The position numbers were made by a program, and so were the translations under genes. A stretch of 40,633 nt of DNA from Actinomycetes bacterium. Lineage in GTDB: Bacteria > Actinomycetota > Actinomycetes > Propionibacteriales > Propionibacteriaceae. The notes under the pieces are model-generated. The model ran no database searches. It saw only the letters and a program-made list of their open reading frames with translations, and was not told the DNA's origin. The stretch lies in contig JAEVYS010000097.1 of the NCBI GenBank assembly GCA_023392635.1, forward strand, positions 1 through 40,633, given 5' to 3'. Below, piece by piece: positions 8,455 to 15,613 of this stretch. The first letter of the stretch is position 1, and the number at the start of each line of letters is the position of its first letter.

Positions 8455-9450
8455 TCAGTACTTGCGGTTGGGCAGGGCCTCCTTGGCCTGGTCGGTGGTG
8501 AAGGTCGTCTCCTCGGTGACGATGCGCTTCTCCACCGGCTGGCCGGCGTTCAGCTTCTTGACGATGTCGATCAGCTGCTTGCCCAACAGCGGCGAGCACT
8601 CGACGATGTAGTTGATCTTGCCCTCGCTCAGGGCCTGCATGCCGTCGTGGACAGCGTCGACGGTGATGATCTTGATGTCCTTGCCCGGAACCTTGCCTGC
8701 CGCCTCGATGGCCTCGATGGCGCCCAGGCCCATGTCGTCGTTGTGGGCGTAGACCACGTCGATCTTCGACTGGGACTTCAGCATGGCTTCCATGACCTGC
8801 TTGCCGCCGGCTCGCGTGAAGTCGCCGGTCTGGCTGGCGACCACCTTCAGGTTGGACGCGGACGCGATCGCGTCGGCGAACCCCTTCGCCCGGTCAATGG
8901 CCGGAGCGGAGCCCGTGGTGCCTTCGAGCTGGACGATGCTCACCGGATCAGACTTGCCCTCGTACTGCTTGACCAGCCACTCACCGGCCTTCTTGCCCTC
9001 GGCGATGAAGTCGGAACCGAGGAACGTGACGTAGAGCGAAGTGTCCTTGGAGTCGACCGCACGGTCGGTGAGGATCACCGGGATGTTGGCGGCCTTGGCC
9101 TCGTTCAGGACGGCGTCCCAGCCGGTCTGGACGACCGGCGAGAAGGCGATGTAGTCCACGTTCTGCTGGATGTAGGACCGGATGGCCTTGATCTGGTTCT
9201 CCTGCTTCTGCTGGGCGTCGGAGAACTTCAGCTGGATGCCCGACTCCTTGAAGGAGTCCTGGATGTCCTTGGTGTTCGCGGTGCGCCAGCCGCTCTCCGC
9301 GCCCACCTGGGCGAAACCGACGACGATCTGGTCGAGCGGCTTGTTGGCCGCGCCGCCGTTGCCGTTCGCCGCCGGGGTCGCCCCGCTCGCGCAGGCCGTG
9401 AGTGCCACGGCCAGTGCACCGGCTGCGAAGAGACCGATGGTCTTCTTCAT
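8455..9450 (-). CDS. ytfQ: sugar-binding lipoprotein of ABC transporter, YtfQ-like
   Basis: 331 residues: a lipoprotein signal peptide with lipobox LTAC (lipid-carrying Cys20), then a type I periplasmic-binding fold. Stretches such as VGFAQVGAESGWR, SDAQQKQENQIKAIRS, SPVVQTGWDAVL, QTGDFTRAGGKQVMEAM and VYAHNDDMGLGAIEAI match what I remember of E. coli YtfQ, the galactofuranose-binding protein, almost position for position. Bifidobacterial fructose-binding FruE belongs to the same family, so fructose or another furanose remains possible. A strong ribosome binding site, AAGGAGG, precedes the ATG. This is the first gene of the operon, and its upstream region holds the 28-bp operator. Confidence 0.9.
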   Translation of the reverse strand: MKKTIGLFAAGALAVALTACASGATPAANGNGGAANKPLDQIVVGFAQVGAESGWRTANTKDIQDSFKESGIQLKFSDAQQKQENQIKAIRSYIQQNVDYIAFSPVVQTGWDAVLNEAKAANIPVILTDRAVDSKDTSLYVTFLGSDFIAEGKKAGEWLVKQYEGKSDPVSIVQLEGTTGSAPAIDRAKGFADAIASASNLKVVASQTGDFTRAGGKQVMEAMLKSQSKIDVVYAHNDDMGLGAIEAIEAAGKVPGKDIKIITVDAVHDGMQALSEGKINYIVECSPLLGKQLIDIVKKLNAGQPVEKRIVTEETTFTTDQAKEALPNRKY

Positions 9451-9530
9451 GTCACAAACCTCCTTGTTCGCACCGGCGGTAGAGCCTGCGAGCCTCCGAA
9501 CCGGACGGCCACCCTCGGCCGTGGCAAGAA

Positions 9531-9558
9531 TGTTAGGGCTCACATGTGAGCCCTAACA
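9531..9558. promoter_or_regulatory. 28-bp perfect palindromic operator, two LacI-like sites back to back
   Basis: TGTTAGGGCTCACA (9531-9544) is followed at once by its exact reverse complement (9545-9558). Each 14-base half is itself a near-palindrome of the LacI-operator type (TGTKAGCGCTMACA), with 5 of 7 base pairs symmetrical. The element lies 81 bases upstream of the binding-protein ATG and 162 bases before the divergent epimerase start. A possible -10 for the transporter (TACCAT, minus strand, 9559-9564) abuts it, so a bound repressor would cover the transcription start. Confidence 0.8.
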
Positions 9559-9720
9559 ATGGTACCGTGATGACCGTTATGAAGTCGTTACCTTCTCCTT
9601 CTGCCCGACCCAACGGCGGTTTCGGGACGGGAATCGCGGTCCGGGTCGGTCCTGGCCCCGGGGAGCCGGCGGGGTGACACAGGCAGTGAGGTGATCGTTC
9701 ACAATCAGAAAGGTGGCTCC

Positions 9721-10728
9721 ATGGCCGGCACGACGTCTCATCGGGTCATCCGCCTTGAAGGCGACGGAGTCAGGGTCGCGCTGCTGGCCCTGGGGGCGAC
9801 GCTGCGGCGGTTCGAGGTGGAGCTTCCCGGCGGCCGCTGGCGCAACATCGTCCTCGGCTCAGCGCGCGTCGAGGGATACCTCGACGCCAACCGCTACCTG
9901 GGCATGACCGTCGGCCGGTTCGCCAACCGGATCGCCGGTGCCCGGTTCACCCTTGACGGCAGGGAGTTCCGGCTCGACGCGAACGAGCCTCCCAACCAGC
10001 TCCACGGGGGCACCGACGGCTTCCATGCCCGGGTCTGGGACGTGGAGGAGCACGACGGCCGGGCCGTCGAGTTCCGGCTCACCAGCCCGGACGGCGACCA
10101 GGGCTACCCCGGGCGAGTACAGGTGTCGGCCCGCTACGAGCTGGTTCCCGGCGGCGCGCAGGTCACCTATCGCGCGACGACCGATGCCCCCACCGTGGTG
10201 AACCTGACCACCCACCCCTACTTCAACCTCGACGGCGAGGGCGCCGGGAACACCGACCGGCACGAACTCACGGTGCACGCCGCCCGGTTCACGCCCAACC
10301 ACCCCGACGGCATCCCGACCGGTGAGGTCCGCAGCGTCGAGGGTTCGGCCATGGACTTCCGTGCCGGCCGCAGCCTCGGCCCCGCCCGGGAAGCCGCCGA
10401 GACGGAAGGGCTGACCCGCCGGGGCGGCTTCGACCACAACTTCGTCGTGGATGGCGCGGGCATGCGCGAGCACTGCCGGCTCGTCGGCCCGGACGGCCTG
10501 GCGCTGACCGTCAGCAGCGACCAGCCGGCACTGCAGGTGTACGGCGGCGACCACTTCGACGGCACTCAACTCGGCACGTCGGGGATGCCCTACCAGCGGC
10601 GCGCCGGCGTGGCGCTGGAGACCCAGCACTACCCCGACTCCCCCAACCAGGCGCACTTCCCCAGCACGGTGCTGCGCCCGGGCGAGGAGTACGTCACGAC
10701 CACGCGCTGGGCGCTCAGCCCGGCGTGA
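9721..10728 (+). CDS. galM: aldose 1-epimerase (mutarotase)
   Basis: A 335-residue galactose mutarotase-type protein that interconverts the alpha and beta anomers of aldoses in the cytoplasm. The catalytic residues are in place: His95 in NQLHGG, His165 in THPYFNL (general acid) and Glu300 in ALETQHYPDSPN (general base). The start ATG at 9721 has AAAGGTGG upstream. An in-frame GTG at 9691 would add ten residues without family similarity. Divergent transcription from the sugar importer, across the shared operator, suggests it processes the imported sugar, which favours an aldose such as galactose(furanose) over fructose. Confidence 0.92.
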   Translation: MAGTTSHRVIRLEGDGVRVALLALGATLRRFEVELPGGRWRNIVLGSARVEGYLDANRYLGMTVGRFANRIAGARFTLDGREFRLDANEPPNQLHGGTDGFHARVWDVEEHDGRAVEFRLTSPDGDQGYPGRVQVSARYELVPGGAQVTYRATTDAPTVVNLTTHPYFNLDGEGAGNTDRHELTVHAARFTPNHPDGIPTGEVRSVEGSAMDFRAGRSLGPAREAAETEGLTRRGGFDHNFVVDGAGMREHCRLVGPDGLALTVSSDQPALQVYGGDHFDGTQLGTSGMPYQRRAGVALETQHYPDSPNQAHFPSTVLRPGEEYVTTTRWALSPA

Positions 10729-10748
10729 CGCCTGTCGCTCGTCCCACC

Positions 10749-10761
10749 ATTCGGGCCGAAT
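10749..10761 (+). terminator. small inverted repeat after galM
   Basis: ATTCGGGCCGAAT is a 13-base palindrome with a central G, 21 bases after the galM stop. It is short and lacks a T-run, so termination is only a possibility. It could equally be an operator for the promoter that follows. Confidence 0.25.
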
Positions 10762-10809
10762 CGGTCCACGCACCGGACATGTGATGCGGGGCGGCCGGGG
10801 GGCGCGTGT

Positions 10810-10825
10810 TAAGGTCGGCCCCATC
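10810..10825 (+). promoter_or_regulatory. promoter of the sulfur operon leader
   Basis: TAAGGT at 10810-10815 fits the actinobacterial -10 form TANNNT. Ten bases separate it from the ATG of the cysteine leader peptide, so transcription would begin at about 10822-10826, giving a message with almost no 5' leader. No good -35 was seen, as is common for leaderless promoters in this phylum. Confidence 0.5.
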
Positions 10826-10897
10826 ATGAGCGAACCGACCTTCGTGGTGCCCGCGCTGAGGAATAACAGCGCCGGTTCGATGTGTTGCGCGTGTTGA
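10826..10897 (+). CDS. cysteine-rich leader peptide of the sulfur operon
   Basis: A 23-codon ORF (begins MSEPTFVV, ends MCCAC-stop) placed 100 bases before the sulfite reductase start. Three of its last four codons are cysteine (TGT TGC GCG TGT TGA). Leaderless short ORFs with cysteine runs upstream of cysteine-biosynthesis genes are known in mycobacteria as cysteine-responsive attenuators: ribosomes stall at the cysteine codons when charged Cys-tRNA is scarce, and the downstream RNA refolds. The ORF here has the same place, codons and apparent leaderless start. The cysteine codons lie in a hairpin, with GCGCGT (10887-10892) facing ACGCGC (10897-10902). The peptide is likely a regulatory device with no function of its own. 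Too short for ordinary gene finders. Confidence 0.75.
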   Translation: MSEPTFVVPALRNNSAGSMCCAC

Positions 10898-10996
10898 CGC
10901 GCCCGTAGATCCCAAGTGGAGAGACCCGGGCTCCGAAAGGCCGGGTGAGGCGCCGTACCTCTGCTGGCCACGAAGCCCCCAGACCAGTGAGGAAGC
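10887..10996 (+). promoter_or_regulatory. attenuator: alternative RNA folds controlling the sulfite reductase ribosome binding site
   Basis: After the leader peptide the RNA can form competing stems. CCTC (10958-10961) plus CTGG (10964-10967) can pair with CCAG (10984-10987) plus GAGG (10989-10992). The last of these is the ribosome binding site five bases before the sulfite reductase ATG, so this fold would shut translation. The same CCTC can pair instead with an upstream GAGG (10947-10950), which would free the site. A further hairpin, CCCGG/CCGGG (10925-10929 with 10941-10945), lies between. GCGCC (10899-10903), within the leader stop region, can also pair with GGCGC (10949-10953), which gives a way for a stalled ribosome to influence the choice. 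The pairings are visible in the sequence. The switching mechanism is inferred. Confidence 0.55.
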
Positions 10997-12673
10997 ATGA
11001 CCAGCAGCGCCCGGGAACCCCGGTCAAGCGGCCAGTGGGCCGTCGACGGCCACGCCCCGCTGAACCACAATGAGGAATTCAAGGCGGACGACAACGGCCT
11101 GAACGTCCGCCAGCGGGTCATCGACACCTACTCGCGCCACGGCTTCGACTCGATCCCCGCCGACGACCTCCACGGGCGCCTGCGCTGGTGGGGGCTGTAC
11201 ACGCAGCGGCGCCAGGACATCGACGGCAGCCGCACCGCCAGCCTGGGTCCGGACGAGTTGAGCGACCGCTACTTCATGATGCGCGTCCGCCTCGACGGGG
11301 GCGCCATCACCACCGACCAGTTGCGCACCCTCGCCACGATCTCCACCGACTACGCGCGGGACACCGCCGACATCTCCGACCGCCAGAACATCCAGTACCA
11401 CTGGATCGAGATCGAGAAGGTCCCCGAGATCTGGGCCCGCCTCGAGGCGGCCGGCATGCAGACCACGGAGGCCTGCGGTGACACGCCACGGGTGATCCTC
11501 GGCTCGCCGGTCGCCGGGATCGCCGCCGACGAGATCATCGACCCCAGCCCGGTCATCGCGCAGATCGTGGAGCGCTTCATCGGCGACCCCGAGCTGTCCA
11601 ACCTGCCGCGGAAGTTCAAGTCGGCCATCACCGGCCACCCCAGCCTGGACGTGGTCCACGAGATCAACGACATCTCGCTGGTCGGCGTCGTCCACCCCGA
11701 GCTCGGTCCCGGCTTCGACCTGTGGGTCGGCGGCGGCCTGAGCGTCGCGCCCCGGCTCGCCGAGCGCCTCGGCGCCTTCGTCACCGCCGAGCAGGCGCCC
11801 GACGTGTGGCACGGGGTCATCTCGATCTTCCGTGACTACGGGTACCGCCGCCTGCGCAACAAGGCCCGGCTGAAGTTCCTGCTCGCGGACTGGGGCCCGG
11901 CACGATTCCGCCAGGTGCTCGAGACCGAGTACCTGGGTTATGCGCTCGCGGACGGCCCCGCGCCGGCGCCCGCGAGCGCTCCCGGGGACCACGTCGGCGT
12001 GCACGCCCAGAAGGACGGCCGGCTCTACGTGGGGCTCGCCCCCACCGTCGGACGCGTCTCCGGCACCATCCTCGGTTCGCTCGCGGACGCGGCCGAGGCC
12101 GCCGGCTCTCACCGGGTCCGCTTCACCCCGCACCAGAAGGTCCTGGTGCTCGATGTGGACCCCGACAGGCTGGACGCCCTGCTCTCGGCCGCGGAGTCGC
12201 TCGGCCTCACCGCGAACCCCAGCCCGTTCCGCCGCTCCACCATGGCCTGCACCGGCATCGAGTACTGCAAGCTCGCCTTCGTCGAGACCAAGCAGACCGC
12301 TGCCCACACCATCACCGAGCTGGAGCAGCGGCTCGACGGCGTCGAACTCGATCGCCCGATCAGCCTCCACGTCAACGGCTGCCCCAACTCCTGCGCCCGG
12401 ATCCAGGTGGCCGACATCGGGCTCAAGGGCCAGCTGATGAAGGGGGCGGACGGCACCGAGGAGTTCGCCTACCAGGTCCACCTGGGTGGCGGGCTGGAGT
12501 CCGCCGACCGGGAGGACGCCGGCCTCGGGCGCACCGTCCGCGGCCTGAAGGTGACCGCCACCGACCTGCCCGACTATGTCGAACGCGTCACCCGCGCGTT
12601 CGTGGCCGCCCGCGAGCCCGGCGAGACCTTCGCCGCCTGGGCCCACCGCGCAGAGGAGGACGCGCTGCGATGA
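10997..12673 (+). CDS. ferredoxin-dependent sulfite reductase, NirA/SirA type
   Basis: A 558-residue siroheme and [4Fe-4S] enzyme that reduces sulfite to sulfide with six electrons from ferredoxin. Cluster and siroheme ligands are Cys418 and Cys424 (ACTGIEYC), and Cys462 and Cys466 (NGCPNSC). Tyr68 (GLYTQR) and Cys160 (EACGD) have the same 92-residue spacing as the covalently linked Tyr69-Cys161 pair of M. tuberculosis NirA, which marks the sulfite-reducing branch. The rest of the operon (APS reductase, sulfurylase, siroheme chelatase) also points to sulfite rather than nitrite. The ribosome binding site, GAGGAA, is the one that can be masked by the attenuator. Its stop overlaps the cysH start (ATGA). 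Confidence 0.92.
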   Translation: MTSSAREPRSSGQWAVDGHAPLNHNEEFKADDNGLNVRQRVIDTYSRHGFDSIPADDLHGRLRWWGLYTQRRQDIDGSRTASLGPDELSDRYFMMRVRLDGGAITTDQLRTLATISTDYARDTADISDRQNIQYHWIEIEKVPEIWARLEAAGMQTTEACGDTPRVILGSPVAGIAADEIIDPSPVIAQIVERFIGDPELSNLPRKFKSAITGHPSLDVVHEINDISLVGVVHPELGPGFDLWVGGGLSVAPRLAERLGAFVTAEQAPDVWHGVISIFRDYGYRRLRNKARLKFLLADWGPARFRQVLETEYLGYALADGPAPAPASAPGDHVGVHAQKDGRLYVGLAPTVGRVSGTILGSLADAAEAAGSHRVRFTPHQKVLVLDVDPDRLDALLSAAESLGLTANPSPFRRSTMACTGIEYCKLAFVETKQTAAHTITELEQRLDGVELDRPISLHVNGCPNSCARIQVADIGLKGQLMKGADGTEEFAYQVHLGGGLESADREDAGLGRTVRGLKVTATDLPDYVERVTRAFVAAREPGETFAAWAHRAEEDALR

Positions 12674-13401
12674 CCGCCACCCTGACCACTCACGGCCCGG
12701 GCCGAACCCGCACCGTCGACGAGCTCCGCGCGCTCGTCGAGCAGGCCCAGGTCGACCTCGAGGGCGCGGACGCCACCCGGGTCGTCGCCTGGGCTGCCGA
12801 GCACTTCGGGCGTTCGCTCGCTGTCGCCTGCTCGATGGCCGGCGACACCGTCCTGCCCCACCTGGTGTCCCAGGTGGCACCGGGCGTGGACGTGCTGTTC
12901 CTCGAGACCGGCTACCACTTCGCCGAGACGATCGGTACGAGGGACGCGCTGGCCAGCGTCATCGACGCCCGCATCATCGACGTCCTCCCGCTGCAGACGG
13001 TCGCGGAGCAGGACGCCGAGTACGGGGAGAAGCTCCACGACCGCAACCCGACGCTGTGCTGCCAGCTGCGCAAGGTCGACCCGATCAACGCCGAGCTCGC
13101 CGGCTACGAGGCGTGGGTCACCGGCATCCGCAGGGAGGACAACGCGCTGCGGGCGAACGCCAGGCTCGTCGAGTGGGACGCCACGCACCAGATGGTGAAG
13201 GTCAACCCCATCGCCGCCTGGACCTTCGACGAGCTCCTCGACTACGCCGGCACGCACTCCGTCCCGATCAACCTGCTGCTCACCGACGGGTACCCCTCGA
13301 TCGGCTGTGCCCCCTGCACGCGCCGCGTCGAGCCGGGTGAGGACCCCAGGGCCGGCCGCTGGGCCGGGCTCGCCAAGACCGAATGCGGGCTGCACCTGTG
13401 A
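12670..13401 (+). CDS. cysH: adenylyl-sulfate (APS) reductase
   Basis: 243 residues. It reduces adenylyl sulfate to sulfite and AMP with thioredoxin or a similar donor. The nucleotide-binding motif SMAGDT (55-60) is followed by the iron-sulfur cysteines of the APS-specific branch: Cys130-Cys131 (TLCCQLRK) and Cys213, Cys216 (GCAPC). The catalytic cysteine is in the C-terminal ECGLHL (Cys239). The presence of CC...CxxC, and the lack of any APS kinase gene or domain nearby, indicate that APS rather than PAPS is the substrate. It overlaps the sulfite reductase stop by four bases and is followed by cysD. Confidence 0.94.
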   Translation: MTATLTTHGPGRTRTVDELRALVEQAQVDLEGADATRVVAWAAEHFGRSLAVACSMAGDTVLPHLVSQVAPGVDVLFLETGYHFAETIGTRDALASVIDARIIDVLPLQTVAEQDAEYGEKLHDRNPTLCCQLRKVDPINAELAGYEAWVTGIRREDNALRANARLVEWDATHQMVKVNPIAAWTFDELLDYAGTHSVPINLLLTDGYPSIGCAPCTRRVEPGEDPRAGRWAGLAKTECGLHL

Positions 13402-14285
13402 ACCACCTGGACCTTCTCGAGGCCGAGGCCATCCACATCATCCGCGAGGCCGTCGCCGAGCTCGAACGCCCCGTGCTGCTGTTCAGCGGCGGCAAGGACT
13501 CCGTGGTGCTGCTGCACCTCGCCGGGAAGGCGTTCTGGCCCGGGCCGGTGCCGTTCCCGCTGCTGCACGTCGACACCGGCCACAACTTCCCCGAGGTGCT
13601 GGCGTACCGTGACGCGGTCGCCGCGCGCCTCGGCCTGCGGCTGATCGTGGCCAGGGTGCAGGACTACATCGACGACGGACGCCTGCTGGAGCGGCCCGAC
13701 GGCACCCGCAACCCCCTGCAGACCCAGCCGCTGCTGGACGCCATCGCCGAGCACCGCTTCGACGCGGTCTTCGGGGGCGGGCGCCGCGACGAGGAGAAGG
13801 CCCGCGCCAAGGAGCGCGTCGTCAGCCTGCGGGACGAGTTCGGCCAGTGGGATCCGCGCAACCAGCGTCCGGAGCTGTGGGACCTCTACAACCCGAGGCA
13901 CCGCCCGGGAGAGCACGTCCGTGTGTTCCCGATCAGCAACTGGACCGAGCTCGACGTCTGGCACTACATCGCCGCAGAGGAGATCGAGCTGCCGAGCCTG
14001 TACTACGCCCACGACCGGGACGTGTTCGACCGTGACGGCATGTGGCTGGCGGTCGGGCCGTACAGCCGGCCGCGGGAGGACGACCTCGTCCGGACGCTCC
14101 AGGTGCGCTACCGCACCGTCGGGGACATGTCGTGCACGGGAGCGATCGAGTCCGACGCCGGCGACGTCCGGGCCGTGCTCGCCGAAGTGGCCGCCACCCG
14201 GATCACCGAGCGGGGCGCCACCCGCGCCGACGACCGCCTGACGGAGGCCGCCATGGAGGACCGCAAGAAGGAAGGCTACTTCTGA
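13398..14285 (+). CDS. cysD: sulfate adenylyltransferase subunit 2 (small, ATP pyrophosphatase domain)
   Basis: 295 residues. The subunit forms adenylyl sulfate from ATP and sulfate, together with CysN. The PP-loop LLFSGGKDSVV lies near residue 30, followed by HVDTGHNFPEV and the family blocks FGGGRRDEEKARAKERV and FPISNWTELDVWHYI. I favour the GTG at 13398, which overlaps the cysH stop (GTGA) like the other junctions of this operon. An ATG at 13383 would add five residues (MRAAP) and overlap more. Neither start has a strong ribosome binding site, which fits translational coupling. The next gene, cysN, starts on the last base of its stop. Confidence 0.93.
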   Translation: MNHLDLLEAEAIHIIREAVAELERPVLLFSGGKDSVVLLHLAGKAFWPGPVPFPLLHVDTGHNFPEVLAYRDAVAARLGLRLIVARVQDYIDDGRLLERPDGTRNPLQTQPLLDAIAEHRFDAVFGGGRRDEEKARAKERVVSLRDEFGQWDPRNQRPELWDLYNPRHRPGEHVRVFPISNWTELDVWHYIAAEEIELPSLYYAHDRDVFDRDGMWLAVGPYSRPREDDLVRTLQVRYRTVGDMSCTGAIESDAGDVRAVLAEVAATRITERGATRADDRLTEAAMEDRKKEGYF

Positions 14286-15613
14286 TGGGCGTCACCGAGC
14301 TCGCCAGGCCCACCACGAGCCTGCTCCGCCTGGCCACAGCCGGCAGCGTCGACGACGGCAAGTCGACCCTGGTCGGCCGCCTCCTGCACGACTCGAAGTC
14401 GGTGCTCGCCGACCAGCTGGCCGCCGTCGAACGCGTCAGCCAGGCCAAGGGCCTGGGCCACGTCGACCTCGCCCTGCTCACCGACGGCCTGCGGGCCGAG
14501 CGGGAGCAGGGCATCACGATCGACGTCGCCTACCGCTACTTCGCCACGCCGGCGCGCACGTTCATCCTCGCCGACTGCCCCGGCCACGTGCAGTACACCC
14601 GCAACACGGTCACCGGCTCGTCCACGGCCGACGTGCTGGTGCTGCTCGTGGACGTGCGCAAGGGGGTACTGGAGCAGACCCGGCGGCACCTGGCCGTGGC
14701 GGCACTGCTGCGTGTGCCCACGGTGGTCGTGGCCGTCAACAAGATCGACCTGGTCGACTACGCGGAGGCCCCGTACGCCGCGGTCGCCGACCAGCTCGCC
14801 GCGATCGCTGCCGGTGTCGGCATCTCCGACGTACGCACGCTGCCGGTCTCCGCACTGGCCGGCGACAACGTGGTGACCCGCTCGGAGCACACCCCGTGGT
14901 ACTCCGGGCCGAGCCTGCTGGAACTGCTCGAGGACCTGCCCGCGGCGACCGAGGAGGCCGCCGGGTTCCGCTTCCCGGTGCAGCTGACCCTGCGGCCGCA
15001 GGAGGCCGCGCGCGACCCCCGCTACGTGGAGTACCGCGGCTACGCCGGACGCATCACCGCAGGCAGCGTGCGCCCCGGCGACCCGGTCGTCGTCCTGCCG
15101 GAGGGCGTCCACACCCACGTCACCGGGATCGACTTCGCCGGTGAGGAACTCGACCGGGCGAGCGCCGGCCAGTCGGTGGCGCTGCGCCTGGCCGACGAGG
15201 TGGACGTGACCCGGGGCGAGCTGATCTCGTCGGTGCAGGACGCCCCGGTGCCGGTCACGGAGCTGGACGCGATGGTCTGCTGGCTCTCCGAGCGTCCGCT
15301 CCTCCCCGGGGCGCGCGTCCTGCTCAAGCACGGCACGCGCACCGTGCAGGCCCGGGTCGGCGAGATCGTCGCGGGGCTGGACCTGGACGAGATGGCCCCG
15401 CAGGAAGCGGAGCGGCTCACGCTGAACGACATCGGCAGGGTGCGCATCCGGCTCGCCGCCCCCGTGATGGCGGAGGACTACACGCGCAGTCGTCGGGGCG
15501 GGTCGTTCCTGCTCATCGACCCGCAGACGCAGGGCACGCTGGCCGCCGGCATGATCCGTGGCCACGAGGTGTTCGGCAACGACTTCGACCCGAGCCAGGA
15601 GTGGTCGATCTGA
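14285..15613 (+). CDS. cysN: sulfate adenylyltransferase subunit 1 (GTPase)
   Basis: 442 residues of the elongation-factor-like GTPase that drives sulfate activation by CysD. The G motifs are GSVDDGKST (20-28), DCPGH, and NKIDLVD. Beta-barrel domains 2 and 3 follow. The protein ends after domain 3 (DPSQEWSI), so unlike many actinobacterial CysNC proteins it has no fused APS kinase, in keeping with an APS reductase pathway that needs no PAPS. Its ATG shares one base with the cysD stop (TGATG), and its own stop shares one base with the chelatase start. Confidence 0.94.
   Translation: MGVTELARPTTSLLRLATAGSVDDGKSTLVGRLLHDSKSVLADQLAAVERVSQAKGLGHVDLALLTDGLRAEREQGITIDVAYRYFATPARTFILADCPGHVQYTRNTVTGSSTADVLVLLVDVRKGVLEQTRRHLAVAALLRVPTVVVAVNKIDLVDYAEAPYAAVADQLAAIAAGVGISDVRTLPVSALAGDNVVTRSEHTPWYSGPSLLELLEDLPAATEEAAGFRFPVQLTLRPQEAARDPRYVEYRGYAGRITAGSVRPGDPVVVLPEGVHTHVTGIDFAGEELDRASAGQSVALRLADEVDVTRGELISSVQDAPVPVTELDAMVCWLSERPLLPGARVLLKHGTRTVQARVGEIVAGLDLDEMAPQEAERLTLNDIGRVRIRLAAPVMAEDYTRSRRGGSFLLIDPQTQGTLAAGMIRGHEVFGNDFDPSQEWSI

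Noticed and set aside
9565..9590. A strong sigma-70 type -35 for the transporter operon
   Set aside because: The best hexamer at 17-base spacing is CGACTT, too far from TTGACA to claim.
10898..10996. A SAM or cobalamin riboswitch upstream of the sulfite reductase
   Set aside because: The conserved cores of these riboswitches are not visible, while a cysteine-codon leader peptide and competing stems explain the region.
15590..15613. Truncation of a CysNC fusion by a frameshift
   Set aside because: CysN ends at its usual C-terminus, no APS kinase sequence follows in any frame, and an APS-type CysH needs no PAPS.
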